Positions 1 to 10,078 of a stretch of DNA of 14,351 nucleotides are shown one piece after another. The notes under the pieces are model-generated. The model did no database searches, was not told where the DNA came from, and saw only the letters and a program-made list of their open reading frames with translations. A program made the position numbers and the translations under genes. How positions within the stretch are numbered: position 1 is the first letter of the stretch; each line of letters begins with the position of its first letter. This DNA comes from Acidobacteriota bacterium (GTDB lineage Bacteria > Acidobacteriota > Blastocatellia > RBC074): positions 1-14,351 of the forward strand of contig JAKEHZ010000203.1 of assembly GCA_022614735.1 (NCBI GenBank), in the 5' to 3' direction.

Positions 1-353
1 AGGCGATCAATTGTGTAATGACAGGCTTCAAATGCAACACGGCGATGCGGAGAGGTAACGACAATAACAACGGACGACTCTGTTATTTTCAGCTCGCCGA
101 AACGATGAATGATGCCAATTCGCTCGACCTCCGGCCAACGATTGCGAACCTCATCTCCGATGCGACGCATCTCTTTGAGGGCCATCGGCTGATAAGCATC
201 ATATTGTAAACTGACAACGCGACGTCCTTTTGTCTGGTTGCGCACGACGCCATCAAACGTCACCATTGCCCCGGCGGCACCAGTCAAAAGCCTCTCTTCC
301 AATCCGTGCTTGTCAATCGGCTCACGAGTGATCTCAAAAATGTCTTCCTGCAT
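1..353 (-). CDS. moaE: Molybdopterin synthase catalytic subunit MoaE (C-terminus outside window)
   Basis: MoaE is the large subunit of molybdopterin synthase. With thiocarboxylated MoaD it converts cyclic pyranopterin monophosphate to molybdopterin in the cytoplasm. Reading the minus strand from ATG 353-351 gives 117 codons that leave the window at base 1. Family signatures seen are the loop VTFDGVVRNQ (residues 31-40, including the conserved Arg38), then VVSLQYDAYQPMALKEM, RIGIIHRFGELKI and SSVVIVVTSPHRRVAFEACHY. The family is usually about 140-150 residues, so roughly 25-35 are missing, including the C-terminal WKKE-type lysine segment. The start lies 16 bases after the moaD stop, which fits one operon with moaD and the amidotransferase gene. 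No clear Shine-Dalgarno sequence precedes it, so translation may be coupled to moaD. The assignment is secure. Confidence 0.93.
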   Translation of the reverse strand, partial: MQEDIFEITREPIDKHGLEERLLTGAAGAMVTFDGVVRNQTKGRRVVSLQYDAYQPMALKEMRRIGDEVRNRWPEVERIGIIHRFGELKITESSVVIVVTSPHRRVAFEACHYTIDR

Positions 354-369
354 AAACCAGAAGGTAGAA

Positions 370-636
370 TTAAAAATTGCCACCAGAGACAGGTGGGAAG
401 ATCGCCAGGGTATCCCCATCTCGTAATGGCTGATCCATTCGAGCGTGCTCTTCGTTGATTGCAACCAGCGCACTACGCTCAAAGCGTTCAAGCGAAGGGT
501 AACGATTTTTTATTTCGGCCCATGCGCTCGCCGCATTGGCCGGCGAAGCCAGGTTAAACTTCAATTCACTTATACCAGCTGCCTCACGGCAAGCGCCAAA
601 GAGAAGTACTGTGATCTGAATTGTTCCGTCACTCAT
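370..636 (-). CDS. moaD: Molybdopterin synthase sulfur-carrier subunit MoaD with a GG-Asn-Phe C-terminus
   Basis: MoaD is a ubiquitin-fold sulfur carrier. Its C-terminal glycine is adenylated and thiocarboxylated, and it donates sulfur in the MoaE active site. The 88-residue protein has the usual length and features: strand QITVLLFGACREAAG, LVAINEEHA, LRDGDTLAIFPPVSGG. I chose ATG 636 because the preceding amidotransferase gene stops at 644, the product then begins directly with the first strand of the fold, and GAGATAG lies just upstream. An in-frame alternative at 678 would add 14 residues overlapping the upstream gene. The oddity is the end: Gly85-Gly86 is followed by Asn87-Phe88 and then TAA, whereas MoaD normally ends at Gly-Gly. 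The two extra residues would have to be removed before activation. moaE follows 16 bases downstream. Confidence 0.92.
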   Translation of the reverse strand: MSDGTIQITVLLFGACREAAGISELKFNLASPANAASAWAEIKNRYPSLERFERSALVAINEEHARMDQPLRDGDTLAIFPPVSGGNF

Positions 637-643
637 CACTATC

Positions 644-1627
644 TCAGAACCCGGTTGCGGGCACGTTCCCAGCATCATTCAAGGCAGGAGCCCGCTTTAT
701 TTCTGCGACATAGGTTCCGCTCTTGTCGCGGAGCAGACCGGGCACTTTGCCGCGGAAACGTAACGACTCGACCAGGAAATTGTCGAAGATCAACCTCCCA
801 TCACGGCTCTCGTTGCGATGCTCCCAGTAATTGTCCGCCTGCCAATCCTGAAAAGATTTTTCGATGTGAAATTGCACTCCGTAAATCAACTGCTCCGGCG
901 TGCGCCTCGCCATCATCTGAAATTCCGCGAGATAGCCGCGCGCGAGTTTTTTGAAGCCTTCGGGCAGGCGGTCAAGCTTTAAACCGTGATTCTGCCAGAC
1001 ACGCAGCAGGTGTCGTCTATTCGTGTAGTGTTGCCATCGCGCGTTAGGGCGCTCGTCAATTCCAGCAAAGATGGGATCAGTGGTATCCACGATTTTAACA
1101 AAACGATATTGGTATTCGATCAACCGGCCGTGGCGTTTTTCGCGGGGCAGCCTGTCATCGAGCGTTTTGATCGTGGCGCCAAACGCCTGCCCCACTAGCT
1201 GGTGGCCGCCGCAAATCGCCAACACGGGGACACGCGTCTGCTTTATGAATTTATTGAAACTATCGATCAATGCGGGGGCATAGAGATCAAAATCGCGCAA
1301 TGTGCCACTGAGCACGATAGCGTCCGGATCAAAATTGTGAACCAGGTCTTCGCTGAGCTCGGACAGATGAACAATGCAAATCTCGGGGTTCCTGACGAGT
1401 TTGCGCACGTTGTTCTCGATGTTCCCAATCGCGAGCAAGGCGATCATCCGTTCGAGCCGCACCCATTGCCCCGGATTATAATCCGGCTCGCCCCGCGCCA
1501 CATCGGAGTATTGACTTTCATCCGCGATCAGGTTGTCAACAAGAATGACGCGCATTGTCTCAATGCGCGGGTTAATTATTTCATAGACGCAGTGGGGGTC
1601 GTCCCTCGTCTCCTTTACTTTTTCCAT
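644..1627 (-). CDS. Class I glutamine amidotransferase-like protein
   Basis: A stand-alone class I (triad) glutamine amidotransferase fold. The nucleophile elbow is VLAICGGHQLVGQAFG, with Cys139 counted from ATG 1627. The matching His254 and Glu256 lie in YGVQFHIEKSF, where Ile replaces the usual Pro of FHPE. It is 327 residues from ATG 1627. Other possible starts are TTG 1651, GTG 1636 and ATG 1555; the last begins MRVILVDN, a typical first strand of this fold, so the true protein may be 24 residues shorter. A GAGGAG sequence lies at 1641-1646. The stop is 8 bases before moaD, so it appears to lead a moaD-moaE operon. The substrate is unknown: it could be a glutamine hydrolase for an unlinked synthetase or a gamma-glutamyl peptide hydrolase. 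A role in molybdenum cofactor metabolism rests only on its position. Confidence 0.85.
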   Translation of the reverse strand: MEKVKETRDDPHCVYEIINPRIETMRVILVDNLIADESQYSDVARGEPDYNPGQWVRLERMIALLAIGNIENNVRKLVRNPEICIVHLSELSEDLVHNFDPDAIVLSGTLRDFDLYAPALIDSFNKFIKQTRVPVLAICGGHQLVGQAFGATIKTLDDRLPREKRHGRLIEYQYRFVKIVDTTDPIFAGIDERPNARWQHYTNRRHLLRVWQNHGLKLDRLPEGFKKLARGYLAEFQMMARRTPEQLIYGVQFHIEKSFQDWQADNYWEHRNESRDGRLIFDNFLVESLRFRGKVPGLLRDKSGTYVAEIKRAPALNDAGNVPATGF

Positions 1628-1648
1628 AATTCCCACAGATCTCCTCTG

Positions 1649-1682
1649 CAACTACTGGGAGCGCAAGCGCTCCCAGTAGTTG
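1649..1682. repeat. Perfect 16-bp palindrome with AA loop upstream of the amidotransferase gene
   Basis: The arm CAACTACTGGGAGCGC (1649-1664) is repeated exactly in inverted form at 1667-1682, separated by AA. It sits 22 bases upstream of the likely ATG of the minus-strand amidotransferase gene, immediately before its GAGGAG sequence, and would fold in the 5' leader RNA. It may be a regulatory hairpin or a short REP-like element. There is no T-run on either strand, so it is not a standard terminator. Confidence 0.8.
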
Positions 1683-1755
1683 TCATTGTTTCTGGGCGTC
1701 GTCATGCACGATCTGAACGACTCCTTTAAGAATCCTACAATATATCAAGATAGAG

Positions 1756-1847
1756 AGAGAATACGAAACAAACGAAATAAACAAAACAAACGAAAAATTG
1801 TCCAAATTTTCGCTTGTTTTGTTTATTTCGTTTGTTTCGTATTCTCT
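1756..1847. repeat. Long inverted repeat (hairpin) upstream of uvrA
   Basis: A 92-bp inverted repeat centred between 1801 and 1802. Pairing base by base gives 45-base arms with two mismatches (1790/1813 and 1797/1806) and a two-base loop. Each arm is made of variations on ACGAAACAAACGAAAT. The same pattern, with GG replacing GA, forms the hairpin at 4862-4983, so both belong to one family. It lies in the 296-base gap between the amidotransferase and uvrA genes, which are divergently transcribed. Open frames crossing it are artefacts of the repeat. It could be a MITE-like element or a structured intergenic repeat. Confidence 0.85.
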
Positions 1848-1872
1848 GCCCCCGGCTTGAGTTCCGACGCAT

Positions 1873-1902
1873 TTGTCAAAGCCCATAACAATCCGTTAAA
1901 AT
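1873..1902 (+). promoter_or_regulatory. Candidate sigma70-type promoter for uvrA
   Basis: TTGTCA (1873-1878) and TAAAAT (1897-1902) are separated by 18 bases and oriented toward uvrA, whose ATG is about 75 bases downstream. This is only a match to consensus; no LexA-type operator was recognised. Confidence 0.35.
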
Positions 1903-1978
1903 TTGGGATTCGTGTTAAGCACATTTTTTCTCCAGGCGATTACCCTGGGGGTTCGCCTCCCGATTTTCGGAGTATTTG

Positions 1979-4861
<2,883 letters not shown>

Positions 4862-4983
4862 TCTTCAATGTAAGAGGAGAAAACGGAACAAACGGAAATA
4901 ACGGAACAAACGGAAATTCTCTAAGATTTTTCCGTTTGTTCCGTTATTTCCGTTTGTTCCGTTTTCTCCTCTTACATTGAAGA
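4862..4983. repeat. Perfect 55-bp-arm inverted repeat directly after the uvrA stop codon
   Basis: Bases 4862-4916 are exactly complementary to 4929-4983, leaving a 12-base loop. The first base follows the uvrA TAG. Each arm contains two tandem copies of AACGGAACAAACGGAAAT (4882-4899 and 4900-4917), so the hairpin holds the unit four times counting both strands. The unit is related to that in the 1756-1847 hairpin. It may act as a bidirectional terminator between uvrA and the convergent TonB-domain gene, but no T-run follows. Exact arm identity suggests recent formation, gene conversion or selection on the structure. Confidence 0.92.
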
Positions 4984-4993
4984 TTACAAAGAC

Positions 4994-5080
4994 ACGGAGA
5001 CACAGAGCCAGAGTACGAAGAGAGGTAACGTATCATCTCGCTCTCCCTTCGACCAACTCCTCTCGGTTCTGTGTCTCCGT
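4994..5080. repeat. Imperfect inverted repeat between uvrA and the TonB-domain gene
   Basis: ACGGAGACACAGAGCC (4994-5009) is inverted with one mismatch at 5065-5080. The inner region has further complementary tracts (GAGAGG near 5020 and CCTCTC near 5059). ACAGAGACACGGAG-type repeats are frequent between genes in several bacterial phyla. It lies directly beside the 4862-4983 hairpin, so the whole 250-base gap between the convergent genes consists of inverted repeats. Confidence 0.6.
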
Positions 5081-5111
5081 CTCTCTGTGGCGCTTCTGTG
5101 CAAGAGGCAAC

Positions 5112-6239
5112 TTAGTAAAGCGCGAAATTGAACTCCAGAATGACGCGCACACTCACCGGCCTTCCCTGTCGCATGGCCGGTTGGAAGCGGATCTTCTGTG
5201 AGGCTTCGAGGGCATTTTCGGTTAATCCGTAGGGCAATCCACGAATGGTGCGAATGTCTCGAATACGTCCGTCTGCGCCGAAGACGACGCTCAACACAAC
5301 ATTCCCCTGTTGTCTCTTCTGCCGGGCCTCTTCCGTATATCTGGCTTTCTCTTTGTAAAGAATTGTTGGTTTCAAGTCGCGGGTCGCGAAGGGCGCGTCA
5401 CTATCTCCGTCTGTCTTCCCACCTCCAATTCGTATTTTGTCCCCACCCGTATTGCCGCCATCTCCAGGACCATAGCCGGGTCCGTTACCGGGGCCAATCC
5501 CCGTCCCCTTGCCTGGCCCCAGAGAGGGAGTATCCAATTGACCATTCCACTCACCAACTGGCCCCTTAATGTGTAGCAGAGTCTTCGGATCGGCGTATAC
5601 CGATGGACGGATAAGCAATGTTGCGTCGGGAATCTTTGGGGGATCAAGAGTCGGCTGACTTTGCTGCGGATTTAACGATGCTAGAGGCCGGGATCCCTTG
5701 CTGGTTCGCGTCTGATCATTACCGCCACCACCGCCCTGTGCGCGCTGCGGTCGCTGCTTGCTGCCGCCGAGCAATCCGCGTTCGGAATTTTTTGCCGGAA
5801 CAGCCTTCTCTCGAACAACCTTCGGGACAACTATAAACTTTTCCTGCGAGCCGGTTGCCGGTGGTGCTGCATTTGTTCTTCGCCCGGACATGGGCAATTT
5901 CAAAAGCCCTACCAACAGCACCGCCAGAAAGATCATAGAATAAGTTATCACTGCCATCGCCATTCCGACCTGGAGTAATTTACGGCGGCGGCGACTGCTG
6001 CCTTCACCGCGTATCAGGCTTTTGATGTATCTGATTGGATTATGTTTTAATTCACTCACTGCATCGGCGATCTCAATCTTTAATCTTGCGATGAGCGAAT
6101 CATTCCGCAGCAAAAATTGAAAATCGTCCTGCGAATGCATGCGGGCGCGCAAGTCATATTTCACCAACTCCGTCGCATCTTTCGGACAATATTTGAATCC
6201 GTCAGCAAAGCTTTGGGCACACTTCGGGCATATCTTCAT
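5112..6239 (-). CDS. Zinc-ribbon, single-membrane-helix protein with a TonB C-terminal domain
   Basis: A 375-residue envelope protein. Residues 1-20 form a small ribbon with Cys4, Cys7 and Cys18 followed by Pro-Lys-Asp (a CPxC...CPxD type). Residues about 35-85 are charged, ending in the basic stretch SSRRRRK. One membrane helix lies at about 89-112. A Pro/Gly-rich linker follows, with a GPG-repeat stretch at about 241-262. The TonB C-terminal fold lies at about 292-375, with YKEKARYTEEARQKRQQGNVVLSVVFGADGRI and the closing strand VSVRVILEFNF. The ribbon would face the cytoplasm and the TonB fold the periplasm. It may energise outer-membrane receptors or be a TonB-like structural protein; no exbB, exbD or receptor gene is adjacent. 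ATG 6239 has a strong AGGAGG six bases upstream. It converges with uvrA and diverges from the peptidase fusion. Confidence 0.85.
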   Translation of the reverse strand: MKICPKCAQSFADGFKYCPKDATELVKYDLRARMHSQDDFQFLLRNDSLIARLKIEIADAVSELKHNPIRYIKSLIRGEGSSRRRRKLLQVGMAMAVITYSMIFLAVLLVGLLKLPMSGRRTNAAPPATGSQEKFIVVPKVVREKAVPAKNSERGLLGGSKQRPQRAQGGGGGNDQTRTSKGSRPLASLNPQQSQPTLDPPKIPDATLLIRPSVYADPKTLLHIKGPVGEWNGQLDTPSLGPGKGTGIGPGNGPGYGPGDGGNTGGDKIRIGGGKTDGDSDAPFATRDLKPTILYKEKARYTEEARQKRQQGNVVLSVVFGADGRIRDIRTIRGLPYGLTENALEASQKIRFQPAMRQGRPVSVRVILEFNFALY

Positions 6240-6269
6240 AAACTGCCTCCTGAATTATTGTCTTATTCC

Positions 6270-6289
6270 GCCGACGAGAGTTCGTCGGC
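6270..6289. promoter_or_regulatory. Short hairpin in the leader of the TonB-domain gene
   Basis: GCCGACGA (6270-6277) and TCGTCGGC (6282-6289) are exact inverted copies around a GAGT loop. On the minus strand this falls about 20 bases upstream of the AGGAGG of the TonB-domain gene, so it could be an operator or a leader hairpin. Function is not known. Confidence 0.45.
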
Positions 6290-6338
6290 AGATATTTTAT
6301 GTCAATGGTTTTCGGAGTTGGTGACGGTTGAACGGCAG

Positions 6339-6367
6339 TTGAATGGTTTCTTGCAACTGGATTATAG
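6339..6367 (+). promoter_or_regulatory. Candidate promoter for the peptidase-acylase fusion gene
   Basis: TTGAAT (6339-6344) and TTATAG (6362-6367) are spaced by 17 bases and lie about 60 bases before the ATG at 6428. This is a consensus match only. Confidence 0.35.
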
Positions 6368-6427
6368 TTTCGCAGCAAATTTCTGCTAAAAAATATAAAC
6401 GTCAAATCCAACACGAAAAGAACTGTT

Positions 6428-9400
6428 ATGAATACTAAAAGCTTCCTTACTCGATGCCTTGTCACTACACTACTCATCTGTGGATTGTTTCTCGCCTCAA
6501 ACTTGATTGACACATCCGCGCAGCAAACGAACAACAGTTTCACACTCGAACAGGTGCTCAGCTCGCCTTTTCCCTCGGAGCTCACTGCTTCACAAAAGGG
6601 CGAACGCATCGCATGGGTCTTCGATGCAAACGGCAAACGCAACATCTGGGTTGCAGAAGGACCGGGATTCAAAGCCCGCCAGCTGACTCAATACAACGAA
6701 GATACCGGTATCGAAATCACGGCTCTCGAATTCACACACGATAGCAAGTGGATCGTCTATGTGCGCGGCGGTAATGAAAACTCCACAGGCGAAGTTCCTA
6801 ACCCGACGAGCGATCCGGCGGGCGCCAGGCAGGAGATCTTTGCGGTCTCTTTCGACACTGGACGTGTGATGCGTTTGGCAGAAGGTAATCAGCCCCTCGC
6901 TTCCCCAACCAACAATCGTATCGTCTTTAACAAGGATGGCCAGATCTGGACCGTCGAGATCGCCGCAGGCTCGGAGCCACACGCATTTTTCATCGCGCGT
7001 GGCCTGAACATTTCACCCGCCTGGTCACCCGACGGCCGCAAGCTCGCCTTCAACAGTTCTCGTAACGATCACAGCTTCATCGGCATCTACGATACCGAGA
7101 AAAACTCTGTCAAATACATTGCTCCGTCGGTTGACCGTGACAGCTATCCGCGGTGGTCGCCCGACGGCAAGCGGATCGCTTTCATTCGCCAATCCACGCG
7201 TGGCTCGCTGCCTCGCCAGATCTTCAGGGACCTCCCGGATCCCTGGGCAATAATGCTTGCCGATCTCAACAACAACACCGTATCGGAGGTCTGGCGCAGT
7301 GGAGATAAGGTGACCGACTCAATGCCGTCGATTGCCGGGCAGGATGTGTTGCAGTGGGCCGCGGATGACCGGCTGGTTTTCAGTTCGGAGATGGATGGAT
7401 GGCTCCATCTTTATTCCATCTCGGCACAGGGCGGAAAGCCGATTTTGCTGACGCCGGGTCAATGCGAATACGAGCAAATGACAATGACTCCGGACAAACG
7501 CGAGATCATCTACTCATCAAACTGCCAGGACATTGACAGACGACAATTAAAGCGGGTTCCCGTTACCGGTGTCACTGACGGAGGACGTCTCATTACACCA
7601 GTCGATCAAATCGCATGGAGCCCTGTAGTAACAGGCTCCGGCCAATCTTTGATCTTCCTCAAGTCAGACGCTCGAATGCCGGCAATGCCGTATGCGATTT
7701 CCATGATGCGCGGTCCGAACGTTGATCCCATGGCCGTACCAATCGCATCCGAGGTCATGCCCAAAGACTTCCCCGCTTCCAAATTAGTCATTCCACAGGG
7801 TGTCATTTTCAAAGCCGCAGACGGTCTCGAAATTCACGGTCAGCTATTCCTCCCATCAAATGTCAGGACGGGTGAGAAAATGCCCGCAGTGATCTTTATG
7901 CACGGCGGTCCGGTCCGGCAGATGTTTTTGGGCTGGCATAACCGATACTACTACCACAACTCTTATGCATTTAATCAATATCTTGCCAGCCGTGGTTACG
8001 CAGTCCTCTCCGTGAATTTTCGTCTGGGCATTGGCTACAGCCGCGCATTTCGCGCAGTGAACAATGGCGGAGCACGCGGCGCGGCCGAATATCAGGATAT
8101 CGTCGCCGCAGCTAATCACCTGCGCACTCGCAACGATATCGATCCCTCAAAGATCGGTTTATGGGGGGGAAGTTATGGCGGCTATCTGACCGCTCTGGGT
8201 TTGGCGCGCAATTCAGACTTGTTCGCAGCCGGCGTCGATCTCCACGGTGTCCACGACTGGTCGGTGCGAATATCAGGCGCAACGTGGATTGACTATGCCG
8301 ACCGCGATGCGGTCAAGATAGCGCGCGAGTCATCACCCATCAGTTCGGTAGAAAAATGGCGTTCGCCGGTGCTCCTGATTCATGGTGATGATGACCGCAA
8401 TGTCGCATTCTCGCAAACAGTCGATCTGGTCCGACGATTGCGCGAGCAGAAGGTTTACTCCGAGCAAATTGTCTATCCCGACGAGGTCCACGACTTCCTG
8501 CTGCATCGCAACTGGTTGGAGATATTCAAAGCCGCAGCGGATTTCTTCGACCGTCAACTGAAAAACAAACAGGCAGCACAGCGAATTTCAAAGCTCGACA
8601 TCCTGATTCGCGGCGGCAGCGTGATCGACGGGACCGGCACAAGTGCGTTCAGAGCTGATATAGGTATAACGGGTGATCGAATCGTCTTCGTGGGCGATGC
8701 CACCAAAGATAATCTGCAAGCTGCTCGAACACTCGACGCGACCGGCTTAATTATCGCCCCCGGTTTCATCGACCCCCACACACACGCCCTGGAAGACCTC
8801 TCGAAATCCGAGTCCAAAAGCAACATGAATTTTTTGTTTCAGGGTGTGACGACCGTGTTGACGGGTAACGATGGTTCAGGCCCTTTTCCGCTTGCCGAAA
8901 CTCTTAATCGCTGGCAGCAGCAAGGCATCGGAACAAATGCAGCGCTGTTTGTCGGTCACGGCAAAGTGCGGCAAATTGTCATGGGGATGAGCGATGCCGA
9001 ACCTAACACCGAACAACTCGAAAAGATGAAGCAACTCGTGTTGCAGGCGATGAATGAGGGCGCGATTGGAATGTCCACGGGCTTGTACTACGCGCCCGGA
9101 AGCTTCGCCAAAACGGAAGAGGTGATTGAACTGGCCAAAATAGTCACCGAACTCGGGGGAATCTATGATACGCATATGCGAGACGAAAGCTCGTATAACA
9201 TCGGTCTGCTCGGATCGATAAAGGAGACGATACGTATTGGACGCGAGGCCGGAATCCCCGTCCACATTTCACACATCAAATCGCTGGGCACAGATGTTTG
9301 GGGACAAAGCTCACAGGTTATTGAGATCATCAACCTCGCGAGGGCCGAAGGAGTTGATGTCACTGCCAATCAGTATCCTTACACTGCATCCGGCACTGGT

Positions 9401-10078
9401 CTCACTGCAGCACTGATTCCGCGCTGGGCGGAAGCCGGGGGAAATACTGAGATGCGCAGGCGCATCGATGATCCGAGTGTGCGGCCTCGCCTGGTTTCGG
9501 AGATGGAAGCAAATCTCAAACGGCGCGGGGGCGCAGATTCGCTGCTGATAACATCGGCCAGCGATAAAGAGCTCATCGGCAAACGCCTCAGCGAAATCGC
9601 AAGACAGATGAATAAAGCTCCGGTCGAGGCGGCTCTGACATTGATCAAGAACACAGGCCGCATCAGTGTCGCTTCGTTCAATATGAGCGAAAAAGATATA
9701 GAAAATTTTATGCGTCAGCCGTGGGTCATGACAGGCAGCGATGGCTCCGGCGGCCACCCGCGGAAATACGGCAGCTATCCGCGTAAAATGCGTGAATACG
9801 TCATCAATCGCAAAGTCATCTCCCTGCCGCGAATGGTTCAAGCGAGCAGTCTGCAGGTTGCTGAAACATTTAAATTGAATGATCGAGGCAAAATCTGTGA
9901 TGGCTTTTTCGCTGACGTCATCGTGTTCGATGAAAAGACCATTGCCGACCGCGCTACTTTTGAACAGCCGGAGCTGTTGGCGAGCGGGATGCGCTATGTG
10001 ATCGTAAACGGTCAGATTGCGATTGATGGCGGCAAATATACTGGGGTTTTAGCGGGCAGACCGATAAGAAGAGAGTAA
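6428..10078 (+). CDS. Secreted S9 prolyl-oligopeptidase-type peptidase fused to a D-aminoacylase-type amidohydrolase
   Basis: A 1216-residue protein in one uninterrupted frame. Residues 1-32 are a signal peptide ending near TSAQQ. Residues about 40-440 are a PD40/TolB-like beta-propeller with SPDGRKLAF and SPDGKRIAF repeats. Residues about 460-715 are an S9 alpha/beta-hydrolase: oxyanion region MHGGP, nucleophile in GGSYGG (Ser582), Asp656 in HGDDDRNV and His688 in DEVHDF. After a linker of about 15 residues, residues 724-1216 are a full-length N-acyl-D-amino-acid deacylase-type amidohydrolase. It begins LDILIRGGSVIDGTG and has DPHTH (His784, His786), THMRDE (His916), HISHIKS (His946, His949) and TGSDGSGGHP (Asp1105). 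At the position of the bridging Cys of Alcaligenes D-aminoacylase the sequence is GNDG (Asp815). It likely acts in the periplasm or outside the cell on peptides and N-acyl amino acids. A promoter candidate precedes it; the ribosome binding site is weak. Confidence 0.93.
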   Translation: MNTKSFLTRCLVTTLLICGLFLASNLIDTSAQQTNNSFTLEQVLSSPFPSELTASQKGERIAWVFDANGKRNIWVAEGPGFKARQLTQYNEDTGIEITALEFTHDSKWIVYVRGGNENSTGEVPNPTSDPAGARQEIFAVSFDTGRVMRLAEGNQPLASPTNNRIVFNKDGQIWTVEIAAGSEPHAFFIARGLNISPAWSPDGRKLAFNSSRNDHSFIGIYDTEKNSVKYIAPSVDRDSYPRWSPDGKRIAFIRQSTRGSLPRQIFRDLPDPWAIMLADLNNNTVSEVWRSGDKVTDSMPSIAGQDVLQWAADDRLVFSSEMDGWLHLYSISAQGGKPILLTPGQCEYEQMTMTPDKREIIYSSNCQDIDRRQLKRVPVTGVTDGGRLITPVDQIAWSPVVTGSGQSLIFLKSDARMPAMPYAISMMRGPNVDPMAVPIASEVMPKDFPASKLVIPQGVIFKAADGLEIHGQLFLPSNVRTGEKMPAVIFMHGGPVRQMFLGWHNRYYYHNSYAFNQYLASRGYAVLSVNFRLGIGYSRAFRAVNNGGARGAAEYQDIVAAANHLRTRNDIDPSKIGLWGGSYGGYLTALGLARNSDLFAAGVDLHGVHDWSVRISGATWIDYADRDAVKIARESSPISSVEKWRSPVLLIHGDDDRNVAFSQTVDLVRRLREQKVYSEQIVYPDEVHDFLLHRNWLEIFKAAADFFDRQLKNKQAAQRISKLDILIRGGSVIDGTGTSAFRADIGITGDRIVFVGDATKDNLQAARTLDATGLIIAPGFIDPHTHALEDLSKSESKSNMNFLFQGVTTVLTGNDGSGPFPLAETLNRWQQQGIGTNAALFVGHGKVRQIVMGMSDAEPNTEQLEKMKQLVLQAMNEGAIGMSTGLYYAPGSFAKTEEVIELAKIVTELGGIYDTHMRDESSYNIGLLGSIKETIRIGREAGIPVHISHIKSLGTDVWGQSSQVIEIINLARAEGVDVTANQYPYTASGTGLTAALIPRWAEAGGNTEMRRRIDDPSVRPRLVSEMEANLKRRGGADSLLITSASDKELIGKRLSEIARQMNKAPVEAALTLIKNTGRISVASFNMSEKDIENFMRQPWVMTGSDGSGGHPRKYGSYPRKMREYVINRKVISLPRMVQASSLQVAETFKLNDRGKICDGFFADVIVFDEKTIADRATFEQPELLASGMRYVIVNGQIAIDGGKYTGVLAGRPIRRE

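Noticed and set aside
445..954. 169-codon plus-strand frame
   Set aside because: Lies opposite moaD and the amidotransferase gene, with Arg/Cys/Ser-rich composition typical of a shadow frame.
1683..1886. 67-codon minus-strand frame upstream of uvrA
   Set aside because: Most of it is the 1756-1847 inverted repeat, so it reads the hairpin and not a gene.
4862..4983. Hairpin as a standard intrinsic terminator
   Set aside because: It is far longer than normal terminators, contains internal tandem repeats and is not followed by a T-run on either strand.
6202..6672. 156-codon minus-strand frame across the divergent intergenic region
   Set aside because: Overlaps the signal peptide region of the fusion gene and the start of the TonB-domain gene; the AGGAGG at 6246-6251 supports the 6239 start instead.
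9311..9841. 176-codon minus-strand frame
   Set aside because: Antisense shadow of the well-supported D-aminoacylase domain.
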